Positions 44,208-51,991 of a DNA stretch of 64,000 nt are shown in pieces; the stretch's first letter is position 1, and every line of letters starts with the position of its first letter. Under the pieces are notes generated by a model that saw only the letters and a program-made list of their open reading frames with translations, had not been told where the DNA came from and searched no databases. Source of the stretch: Pseudorhodobacter sp. MZDSW-24AT (lineage in GTDB: Bacteria; Pseudomonadota; Alphaproteobacteria; Rhodobacterales; Rhodobacteraceae). The position numbers and the translations under genes were made by a program. The stretch covers positions 186,001 to 250,000 of the forward strand of contig NZ_PGOI01000007.1 in assembly GCF_002794355.1 (NCBI RefSeq). The letters are read 5' to 3'.

Positions 44208-44254
44208 GAGTATCCTCCTTGTTCTGGCTTTCTTGAAATATAGGTATCGATAAG

Positions 44255-44289
44255 ACAATGGGCGCGCAAGATTATTGCGCGCCCATTGT
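44255..44289 (-). promoter_or_regulatory. Perfect hairpin between phbA and phbB
   Basis: ACAATGGGCGCGCAA and TTGCGCGCCCATTGT form a perfect 15-bp stem with a 5-base loop. On the transcribed strand it is not followed by a T run, so it is more likely an mRNA processing or stabilising element, or a partial terminator, than a full terminator. Confidence 0.65.
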
Positions 44290-44311
44290 GCAAACGCAGC
44301 AAAAACTGGTC

Positions 44312-45484
44312 TTAGCGCTCAAGGCACATGGCCACACCCATGCCCCCGCCGATGCACAGCGTGGCCAGACCTTTCTTCGAGTCGCGGCGGGCCATTTCAT
44401 GCAGCAAGGTGTTCAGGATGCGGCAGCCCGAGGCGCCGATCGGGTGGCCGATGGCGATGGCGCCGCCGTTCACGTTCACGATGGACGGGTCCCAGCCCAT
44501 ATCCTTGTTCACCGCGCAGGCTTGGGCGGCAAAAGCTTCATTCGCTTCAACCAGATCAAGGTCGCCCACCGACCAGCCCGCCTTTTGCAGCGCCTTGCGC
44601 GAGGCGTGGATGGGCCCGACACCCATGATCGACGGGTCCAAGCCAGCGGTGGCATAGCTGGCGATCCGGGCCAGCACCTTGAGCCCGCGCTTGGCAGCCT
44701 CTTCCTCGGTCATCAGCAGAACGGCGGCGGCGCCGTCGTTGATGCCGCTGGCATTGCCCGCCGTGACCGAGCCATCCTTGGTGAAGGCGGGGCGGAGTTT
44801 CTGCATGCTGTCCAGCGTGGCGCCGTGGCGGATGTATTCATCCTGATCCACCACCGTTTCGCCTTTGCGGGTCTTCACGGTGTAGCCGATGATTTCATCG
44901 GCAAACTTGCCCGCCTTTTGCGCGGCTTCGGCCTTGTTCTGGCTGGCAAGCGCGAATTCATCCTGCATGTCGCGGCTGATCTGCCATTGGTTGGCCACGT
45001 TTTCCGCCGTCTGGCCCATGTGATAGCCGTTGAACGCATCCCACAGCCCATCGCGGATCATGCTGTCGATGAAGTTCAGATCGCCCATCTTCTGCCCGGC
45101 GCGCAGATGCGCGACATGGGGCGAGAGCGACATGTTTTCCTGCCCGCCCGCAACCACGATGCGCGCATCGCCCAGTTGCACATGCTGCGCCCCCAGCGCC
45201 ACCGCACGCAGGCCCGACCCACAGACCTGGTTCAGCGACCAAGCGCTGGCCTCTTTCGCAAGGCCCGCCTTGATATGCGCCTGACGGGCGGGGTTCTGGC
45301 CTTGGCCTGCGGTCAGCACCTGCCCCAGAATGGTTTCCTCCACCTCGGCCTTGTCGATCCCGGCACGTTCGATCACCCCGGCAATGACCGCCGCGCCCAG
45401 ATCATGCGCAGGCACAGTGGCGAAGGCGCCATTGAAACTGCCCACGGCGGTGCGCCCTGCGGCGACGATAACGACATTGGTCAT
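44312..45484 (-). CDS. phbA: Acetyl-CoA C-acetyltransferase (beta-ketothiolase)
   Basis: PhbA (390 residues) condenses two acetyl-CoA to acetoacetyl-CoA. The nucleophilic Cys lies in [15 protein letters not shown] near residue 88; the His in [11 protein letters not shown] and the second Cys in [11 protein letters not shown] complete the triad. Length and spacing match biosynthetic thiolases. It is first in the phbA-phbB pair. Confidence 0.97.
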   Translation of the reverse strand: MTNVVIVAAGRTAVGSFNGAFATVPAHDLGAAVIAGVIERAGIDKAEVEETILGQVLTAGQGQNPARQAHIKAGLAKEASAWSLNQVCGSGLRAVALGAQHVQLGDARIVVAGGQENMSLSPHVAHLRAGQKMGDLNFIDSMIRDGLWDAFNGYHMGQTAENVANQWQISRDMQDEFALASQNKAEAAQKAGKFADEIIGYTVKTRKGETVVDQDEYIRHGATLDSMQKLRPAFTKDGSVTAGNASGINDGAAAVLLMTEEEAAKRGLKVLARIASYATAGLDPSIMGVGPIHASRKALQKAGWSVGDLDLVEANEAFAAQACAVNKDMGWDPSIVNVNGGAIAIGHPIGASGCRILNTLLHEMARRDSKKGLATLCIGGGMGVAMCLER

Positions 45485-45613
45485 GCGATCTTACTCCCTC
45501 GGCCTAGGCGACAGGAGGCCTTTCCCCTGCCTTCTCTTTTGACCTAAGCCGCCGGGCCGCAAAGCGCAAGATTCTTGCGCGCCAGAGCTAACCTTACGTC
45601 AGTTCAGCAGCGG

Positions 45614-46453
45614 TCAGGCGGTCTGGCGTTCGGGCGGTGGCCCGGTCCAATCCGGCTGCACGGTGGGCGCGCCGAAGAAATAGCCTTGCTGGCAATCCAC
45701 CCCCAAGGCCTGCAGATATTGGGCATCGGCAAGGGTTTCGACCGATTCCGCCACGCAAAGCATATCGAACTGCCGCGCAATCGAGACAAGCGCCGCCGTC
45801 AGCACCTGATTGTCGGCATCGGCATGGATGTTGCGAATGAACTGCCCGTCGATTTTGAGGATATCAAAGGCGAAATCCTTGAAATAGCGGATCGCGGTAT
45901 AGCCGGCGCCGAAATCATCCAGCGCGAAGGCCACGCCATCGGATTGCAGATCCTTCATGAAGGCAATCACGATTTCAGGCACCAGCATGGCCGAGCTTTC
46001 CGTGATCTCCAAGATCAGGCGTTCGCCGATTTCGGGATTTTTGCGCAAGGCATTGCGCAAGATCGACAGCCATTTCGGATAGCCGATCGACCGCGCCGAC
46101 ATGTTGACCGACAAGCGGACATGCGGCACCCGCGCCAAAGTGGCCAAGGCCATCGCCAAGGAGGCGCAGTCCAGTTCCCGCCCGATTTCCTGCGCTTCGA
46201 CCGCGGCCATGAAATCGCGCGCGGGAATGGGGCGACCCGCCGGGTCCAGCACGCGCATCAGGCCTTCGTGAAAGGCGATGCGCGAGGTGTCGGCCGAAAT
46301 GACGATCGGCTGATAGGCCAGCCGGACACGGCCCTTGAGCAGCGCCTCCCGCACCATGGCAATGGTCTGCCGGTCATTTTCCGAGATGGCATAGAACAGG
46401 GGGCTGGCCAGTCTGGGCGGCACTTCGGGACGGGGGGGATTGTCATGCGCCAT
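45614..46453 (-). CDS. EAL domain protein (c-di-GMP phosphodiesterase-like)
   Basis: The 279-residue protein is essentially one EAL domain. The signature is EGL (FHEGLMRV) instead of EAL, but the metal and catalytic residues look intact: Asn in SVNMSARS, Glu in EITES, the Asp pair in ALDDFGAGYT, Lys in LKIDG, Glu in VAESVET, and QGYFFG at the end. It is therefore probably an active phosphodiesterase hydrolysing c-di-GMP, though this is inferred. There is no sensor, GGDEF or membrane domain. The ATG at 46453 is used because the codons before it are unlike the domain. Confidence 0.88.
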   Translation of the reverse strand: MAHDNPPRPEVPPRLASPLFYAISENDRQTIAMVREALLKGRVRLAYQPIVISADTSRIAFHEGLMRVLDPAGRPIPARDFMAAVEAQEIGRELDCASLAMALATLARVPHVRLSVNMSARSIGYPKWLSILRNALRKNPEIGERLILEITESSAMLVPEIVIAFMKDLQSDGVAFALDDFGAGYTAIRYFKDFAFDILKIDGQFIRNIHADADNQVLTAALVSIARQFDMLCVAESVETLADAQYLQALGVDCQQGYFFGAPTVQPDWTGPPPERQTA

Positions 46454-46566
46454 CGGACACTCCTGTGTTGAGGGTCGCAGAACCGTGGCGCCATGCGGGT
46501 AAAGCTTGCGTAAAGTTTCACATTTTGTTCCAATTGTCTTCACTCAGGGCAAACGGGTGGCAACAG

Positions 46567-47148
46567 ATGGACGGAACTGCGCAATCGCGCTGCGGATGGT
46601 GCGGGACAGAGCCGATTTATGTGGATTATCATGACCATGAATGGGGCGTCCCCGAACGTGACGGCCGCGCCCTTTGGGAAAAGCTGATCCTTGACGGCTT
46701 TCAGGCCGGGCTGAGCTGGATCACGATCCTGAAAAAGCGCGACAGTTTTCGGCAGGCCTTTGACGGTTTTCACCCCGAGGTGATCGCGCATTGGGGCGAG
46801 GACGACATCGCCCGCCTGCTGGCCAATCCCGGCATCGTGCGGCACCGGGGCAAGATCGCGGGCACCATCGGGTCGGCACAGGCCTATCTGCGGATCGAGC
46901 AGCGCGAGGGATTCGCCCATTTCCTCTGGGCGTTTCAGGGCGGCACCGTGCAGCAAAACCGCTGGCAAAGCCTGTCGCAGGTGCCCGGGCAAACCCCGGT
47001 GTCACAGGCCATGTCAAAGGCGCTGAAGGCCGAGGGCTTTGCCTTTTGCGGGCCGACGATCGTCTATGCCTTCATGCAGGCCTGCGGCATGGTGAATGAC
47101 CATCTTGTCAGCTGCCCCTGCCATGACAAGGTGGCTGCGCTGGCCTGA
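46567..47148 (+). CDS. tag: DNA-3-methyladenine glycosylase I
   Basis: Tag (193 residues) removes 3-methyladenine from alkylated DNA. The N-terminal zinc-ligand CGWCG and DYHDHEWGVPERD, the catalytic-pocket segment ISWITILKKRDSFRQAFDGF-like stretch and the C-terminal SCPCHDK zinc motif are visible. The ATG at 46567 gives the usual start. It is divergent from the EAL gene, with a 113-bp gap, and precedes mnmH by 94 bp. Confidence 0.95.
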   Translation: MDGTAQSRCGWCGTEPIYVDYHDHEWGVPERDGRALWEKLILDGFQAGLSWITILKKRDSFRQAFDGFHPEVIAHWGEDDIARLLANPGIVRHRGKIAGTIGSAQAYLRIEQREGFAHFLWAFQGGTVQQNRWQSLSQVPGQTPVSQAMSKALKAEGFAFCGPTIVYAFMQACGMVNDHLVSCPCHDKVAALA

Positions 47149-47242
47149 GCCTCTTGCCGCACAGACCGGCGCAAGGCGGGCCAGAACTCGGGGTTGCGCG
47201 CAGCGGGCAAGCCGCCCATTCTGCGCGGATTCTGGGGGCACC

Positions 47243-48289
47243 ATGGCTGTAGAACTCACATCCCTTGCCGATGTATTGGCGCTGCGCTTCGATGACATCA
47301 TCGATGTGCGGGCTCCGGCGGAATTTGCCGATGACCATCTGCCGGGCGCCCTCTCGCTGCCGGTGCTGGATGATGCAGAACGCGCGCGCGTGGGCACGCT
47401 TTACAAGCAGGTCTCACCCTTTGACGCGCGCAAACTGGGGGCTGCGCTGGTGGCCAAGAATGCCGCCGCGCATCTGATGGGCCCCTTGGCCAACCGCCCC
47501 GGCAGCTGGCAACCGCTGGTTTATTGCTGGCGGGGCGGCCAGCGCTCGGGGTCTTTCGCCACCATCCTGTCGCAGATCGGCTGGCGGGTGCAAACCGTTC
47601 AGGGCGGCTACAAAAGCTGGCGCAGCCTTGTGGTCGCGGCCTTGCAGGACCAGCCCTTTCCTTGCCCGGTGGTCGTGCTGGACGGCAACACCGGCACCGC
47701 CAAAACCGCGCTTCTGGCGCAGCTGGCCGCGCAAGGGGTGCAGGTGCTGGATCTGGAAGCTCTGGCCGGGCACCGGGGGTCGCTGTTCGGGGCCATCGGG
47801 CCGCAGCCTTCGCAGCGCCGCTTCGAAGGGCAGCTGGCGCTGGCAATGGCCCGGCTGGACCCGAAGCGCCCGGTTGTGATTGAGGCGGAAAGCTCGCGCA
47901 TCGGTCGGCTGAACCTGCCGCGGGGGCTGTGGCGCGCCATGACAGCCGCCCCGCGCATCACGCTCGATGCGCCGCTGGACGAGCGGGCGCGCTATCTGGC
48001 CGAGGCCTATGCCGATATCGCCGCCGATGCCGGGCGGCTGACAGCGGTGCTGGGCTGGCTGCGCCCGTCGCATCCGGGCGAGGTGATCGCCGAATGGGAG
48101 GCCTTGGCCGAGGCGCGGCAGTTCACCGCGCTGGCCCGCGGCTTGATGCAGCGCCATTACGACCCGCGCTATGCCAAGCACCGCGCCCGCAGCGCACCAC
48201 CGGTGGCCGAAATCCACGCCCCCCGCCTTGACGCAGAGGCGCTGCCGGATCTGGCCCGGCGCATCGCGCAGGCGGTGCCGGGGCTCTGA
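47243..48289 (+). CDS. mnmH: tRNA 2-selenouridine synthase
   Basis: MnmH/SelU (348 residues) replaces the sulfur of 2-thiouridine-34 with selenium in certain tRNAs via a geranylated intermediate. The N-terminal rhodanese domain has IIDVRAPAEF and the catalytic Cys in YCWRGGQRSGS; a P-loop follows, DGNTGTAKT near residue 148. Substrate selenophosphate would come from SelD, encoded convergently next to it. The ATG at 47243 is chosen over upstream in-frame codons that are Arg-rich. Confidence 0.94.
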   Translation: MAVELTSLADVLALRFDDIIDVRAPAEFADDHLPGALSLPVLDDAERARVGTLYKQVSPFDARKLGAALVAKNAAAHLMGPLANRPGSWQPLVYCWRGGQRSGSFATILSQIGWRVQTVQGGYKSWRSLVVAALQDQPFPCPVVVLDGNTGTAKTALLAQLAAQGVQVLDLEALAGHRGSLFGAIGPQPSQRRFEGQLALAMARLDPKRPVVIEAESSRIGRLNLPRGLWRAMTAAPRITLDAPLDERARYLAEAYADIAADAGRLTAVLGWLRPSHPGEVIAEWEALAEARQFTALARGLMQRHYDPRYAKHRARSAPPVAEIHAPRLDAEALPDLARRIAQAVPGL

Positions 48290-48301
48290 CCCGCGCCCGG
48301 A

Positions 48302-48343
48302 TTTGCACCTTTCTTAAATACTCCCGCGCGGAGCGCTCCTGCG
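48302..48343 (+). repeat. Dispersed intergenic repeat, copy B
   Basis: TTGCACCTTTCTTAAATACT, then CCCGCGCGGAGCGCTCC, lies 12 bp past the mnmH stop and 19 bp before the convergent selD stop. The core AAATACTCCCGCGCGGAGCG is identical to the copy at 54299-54318 over 20 bp. Confidence 0.75.
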
Positions 48344-48361
48344 GCCCGCCTCGCAGGGCTG

Positions 48362-50629
48362 TCAGCGCAGGATAATCCGTGCAGGGGCCGCCACCACCTG
48401 CCCGATCTGCACCGCAAACTCCCCCGCCGCCGCCATGGCGGCCAGCGCCGCCGGGGCGGCGGCCTCGGGCAGGCACAGCAAAAGCCCGCCACAGGTTTGC
48501 GGGTCGAACAGCAGATCCAGCCTTGGCCCGGCCTCGCCCTCGACCTGCCAGCCAAGGCCTGCCCGGTTCGAGGGCGCAAGGGTGGAGGCCACGCCTTGCG
48601 CCGCCAAGCCTTCGGCCCCCGGCAAAATGGGCAAGGCCGCGCGCGACAGTTCGGCCCCCAGCCCCGCCGGTTCCAGCATTTCCCACAGATGGCCGGCCAG
48701 CCCGAATCCTGTCACATCGGTCATCGCATGGGCCTGTGGCCGCAGAATCGCCGCCGCCGCCGCCAGCGGGCGTTGCATGCTGTCGATACAGGCCGCCCAG
48801 ATCTCGCCCAGCATCAGACCATCGGTGCCTCTACAGTCTGCCGCGATCCGCGCCATCTCGGCGGCCAGAACCACGCCGGTGCCCAAAGGCTTGGTGAGCA
48901 GGATCGCATCGCCGGGCCGCGCCCCTGTCTTGAGCCGTGCCGGGCCTTCCATCAGCCCCGTCACGGTAAAGCCCAAGGCCAGCTCATCCCCCACCGCCGA
49001 ATGGCCGCCCACCACATCGGCCCCGGCGGCGCGGAACACCGCGCTTGCGGCCTGCATCACCTCGGCCAGCATATCGGCCTGCAAGGCCTCGGACAGGCGT
49101 GGCAGGGTGATCTGCGCCAGCGCCGCCTGCGGATCGGCGCCCATCGCCCAGACATCGCCCAGCGCATGAATCGCCGCCAGCCGCGCCATCAAGGCCGGAT
49201 CGGCGGTAAAGGCGCGCAGATGATCGGTCGTTATCACCTGCGTGCGCCCGCCGATGACCAGCCGCGCCGCATCATCGCCGCGCCCAGACAGCACATCCGT
49301 GCGGTCGGGCGCGGGAAGGCCTGCCAATGCCGCACGCAAGGCCCCTGCCCCCACCTTGGCCCCGCAGCCGCCGCACATCGGTTTGTCGCCCAGCGCCTGC
49401 GCCATGCCCTTGGCATGAACGGGCGGCACCGCAGGCCGGGGCATTGCCGGATAGGTCGAGAATTTTGCCATGAACTTGGCATCGATCTGGTCTTTCACCT
49501 GCCAAAGCCAGCGGCCACCGCCGCGCAGACCGAACTTGTCGGCCACCGCCACCTTGTCCCCCACCGACACCAGTTTCAGGTAATCGCGCTGCGGGTGATA
49601 ACCGCGCAGCGGCCCACCCGCCCCTGCCTGGTCCGACCCTGACCCGCCCGAAACGGCCGCGCGCAGATTGTGCAACAGCACCGGCGCCTGCCGCACCGCG
49701 AACACCCCCGCCTTGGGGCGCGGGGCATGCGTCAGATGCGCGCAATCGCCGACCGCGAAAATCGCCGCATCCGAGCTTTGCAGCGTCGGCCCCACATCGA
49801 CAAAGCCATCGGTCAGCGCAAGCCCGGTCTGCGCCAGCCAGTCCTGCGGGCGCGCGCCCGCCACCGACAGGGTGAAATCCGAAGGCAGTCGCCGCCCATC
49901 CTGCAGCAGCACGGCCTCTGCCAGCACCTGCGCCGGGCTGACCCCTGTCAGCAGGGTGACACCGTGACTGTGCAGCGCCGCCAGCAAGCTGCGCCGCGCG
50001 CCCGCCGAGACCCCCGGCAGCGCCTGTGCGCCCCGGTCCAGCAAGGTGATCTGCGGCGTCTTTCCCGCCGCGCGCAGGCGATGGGCCGAAGCCAGCGCCA
50101 GCTCTACCCCGCCCACGCCCGCGCCGATGATCACCAGATGCGGCGCCGGGCCGCTTTCGGCCACAAAGGCCTCCCATCGTGCGGCATAGCGGCCCAGCGG
50201 CTTGGCCGCCACGCCATGCGCCGCATAGCCCGGCACCTCGGGCAGATCCGAGGCGATGCCAATGTCAAGCGAGGCCACATCATAGCGCAGCCGCCGCCCC
50301 GAGCCGAGCACCACCTGCCGTGCCGCGCGGTCGATGCCACAGGCCCGGTCCATCACCAGCCGCGCACCGGCAAAGCGCGCAAGACGCACCAGATCAATCA
50401 TCATCGCCTCGCGGCGGTAATGCCCGGCCACCGCGCCGGGCAACATGCCGGTATAGGGCGCCACCGGGCCGGGGTTGATCAGCGTCAGCCGCGCGCCGGG
50501 CAGCGGGTTCATCCCCCAGCGGCGCAGCACCAAGGCATGCGCATGGCCGCCGCCGATCAGCACAATGTCTTGCGTCAGCGGCAGAGGCGGGGCAGTCATC
50601 ATGGCAGGGCGCACCTTTTGGGCTGTCAT
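48362..50629 (-). CDS. selD: Selenide, water dikinase SelD fused to an FAD/NAD(P) oxidoreductase
   Basis: The 755-residue protein has two parts. Residues 1-390 are a pyridine-nucleotide-disulfide oxidoreductase/NDH-2-like domain with the FAD motif VLIGGGHAHALVL, the NAD motif VIIGAGVGGVELALAS, and a FAD-binding AIFAVGDCAHL. Residues from about 415 are SelD, which makes selenophosphate from selenide and ATP; the essential Cys and Lys are in CGGCGAKVG, with DVWAMGADPQAAL and GGHSAVGDELALGF following. Such fusions occur in Rhodobacterales. Its role with MnmH is inferred from the neighbour. The first ATG (50629) has AAGG 7 bp upstream; ATGs 9-10 codons later are alternatives. Confidence 0.93.
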   Translation of the reverse strand: MTAQKVRPAMMTAPPLPLTQDIVLIGGGHAHALVLRRWGMNPLPGARLTLINPGPVAPYTGMLPGAVAGHYRREAMMIDLVRLARFAGARLVMDRACGIDRAARQVVLGSGRRLRYDVASLDIGIASDLPEVPGYAAHGVAAKPLGRYAARWEAFVAESGPAPHLVIIGAGVGGVELALASAHRLRAAGKTPQITLLDRGAQALPGVSAGARRSLLAALHSHGVTLLTGVSPAQVLAEAVLLQDGRRLPSDFTLSVAGARPQDWLAQTGLALTDGFVDVGPTLQSSDAAIFAVGDCAHLTHAPRPKAGVFAVRQAPVLLHNLRAAVSGGSGSDQAGAGGPLRGYHPQRDYLKLVSVGDKVAVADKFGLRGGGRWLWQVKDQIDAKFMAKFSTYPAMPRPAVPPVHAKGMAQALGDKPMCGGCGAKVGAGALRAALAGLPAPDRTDVLSGRGDDAARLVIGGRTQVITTDHLRAFTADPALMARLAAIHALGDVWAMGADPQAALAQITLPRLSEALQADMLAEVMQAASAVFRAAGADVVGGHSAVGDELALGFTVTGLMEGPARLKTGARPGDAILLTKPLGTGVVLAAEMARIAADCRGTDGLMLGEIWAACIDSMQRPLAAAAAILRPQAHAMTDVTGFGLAGHLWEMLEPAGLGAELSRAALPILPGAEGLAAQGVASTLAPSNRAGLGWQVEGEAGPRLDLLFDPQTCGGLLLCLPEAAAPAALAAMAAAGEFAVQIGQVVAAPARIILR

Positions 50630-50740
50630 GCCGCGACCTTACGCGCTTGGTCCTGCAAGCGCGAGGGGCGCGCAGATCCTCTGCGGTCAAAGGCGCAACA
50701 GGCTTGCGTCCTGTCTGGCACGCGCCTTAGGCTGGCCGCC

Positions 50741-51991
50741 ATGAAGGCACGTTCAAAACTTACGGTCAGCCCGTCGCAGCGGCTTCAGCTCAGTGCCGGG
50801 CTGCAAGCCGCGCTCAATGTGCTGCGTGCCGACGCCACCAGTCTGACAGAGTATCTGGAGGAACAGGCCGCCGAGACTCCGGCGCTTTCACTGCAGACGG
50901 TGCTTCCCGCAGGGGGCGACTGGTTGCCGCGCTGGTCCGGCACCTTGCCGACCGGAGGGTCGGAGGATCTGGAAAACCTTGCCGATCATGGGCCAAGCCT
51001 GATCGCCCATGTGCTGGCCGCGATCCCGCAGCTTGTCGAAGGCCACGGCGCGCGCGAGATTGCGGTGGCCTTGGCCGATGCTCTGGAACCCTCGGGCTGG
51101 CTGGGCCGCCCGCTGGCGCAGATCGCCGCCGAGCTTTCGGTGAGCCTGCCAGCGGTGGAACAGGTGCTGGGCCAGTTGCAACGCATTGATCCGCCCGGGT
51201 TGTTCGCGCGTTCGCTGGCCGAATGTCTGCGGCTGCAAGCCTTGGATGCCGAGGTGCTGGACCCGGTGCTGGCCACCATGCTTGACCGGCTGGATCTGGT
51301 CGCTTCGGGCGATTGGGCCGCCTTGGCGCGGCTTACCAACGCGCCGACGGCAGAGCTTCAAAGCCGCTTTCGCCTGATCCGCAGCTTCAATCCGAAACCC
51401 GGCGCCAGCTTTTCTGCCGTCGCCAGCCCCCAGCGCGAGCCGGACCTGATTGCGCGGCAAGGCGGCGATGGCTGGCAGGTGGCCTTCAACCGCTCGTCTT
51501 TGCCGGCGCTGTCGGTCGATCCCGATGCCGCCGGGGCCGCCCGCGCGCGCGATGTGGTGCGGCTGATCGAAACCCGCAACGCCACCCTTTTGGCCGTGGG
51601 CCAAGCCATTCTGGCGCATCAGCATCTGGCCTTGGCGCGCGGCCCTTCGGCCTTGCGGCCCCTGACGATGCAAGACATTGCCCAAAGCCTTGGTCTGCAC
51701 AAATCCACCGTCAGCCGCGTGGTGGCGGGCACCGCTGTCGATACCCCGCATGGCACGTGGTGGCTGCGGCGGCTGTTCTCGCCCGATATGGGGGCCGACA
51801 CTGCGGCCGCCGCCCTGCGCGCCCGCCTTGCACGGTTGATTGCGCAGGAAGAAACCACAGAGCCCCTATCGGACGAAGCGCTGACGCAGGCGCTTTCGCA
51901 AGACGGAATCGCCTTGGCACGGCGCACGGTGGCGAAATACCGGGCCGAGTTGCGCATCCCGGCCGCGCATCACCGAAAACGCAGGCACTAG
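50741..51991 (+). CDS. rpoN: RNA polymerase sigma-54 factor (RpoN)
   Basis: The 416-residue protein is short for RpoN (E. coli has 477). The region III domain is present: MQDIAQSLGLHKSTVSRVVAGT is the helix-turn-helix and ARRTVAKYRAEL is the RpoN box that reads the -24 element, at residues about 390-405. N-terminal region I (LQLSAGLQAALNVLRADATSL) is recognisable but lacks the Gln-rich run, and the acidic region II is almost missing. It is divergent from selD by 111 bp. No ribosome-binding site is seen before the ATG. It overlaps convergent rnr by 4 bp. Confidence 0.9.
   Translation: MKARSKLTVSPSQRLQLSAGLQAALNVLRADATSLTEYLEEQAAETPALSLQTVLPAGGDWLPRWSGTLPTGGSEDLENLADHGPSLIAHVLAAIPQLVEGHGAREIAVALADALEPSGWLGRPLAQIAAELSVSLPAVEQVLGQLQRIDPPGLFARSLAECLRLQALDAEVLDPVLATMLDRLDLVASGDWAALARLTNAPTAELQSRFRLIRSFNPKPGASFSAVASPQREPDLIARQGGDGWQVAFNRSSLPALSVDPDAAGAARARDVVRLIETRNATLLAVGQAILAHQHLALARGPSALRPLTMQDIAQSLGLHKSTVSRVVAGTAVDTPHGTWWLRRLFSPDMGADTAAAALRARLARLIAQEETTEPLSDEALTQALSQDGIALARRTVAKYRAELRIPAAHHRKRRH

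Noticed and set aside
48362-50629. Selenocysteine-coding context around selD
   Set aside because: No tRNA-Sec, SelA or SelB is in the window and no in-frame TGA within a conserved domain was seen; selenouridine is the simpler use.
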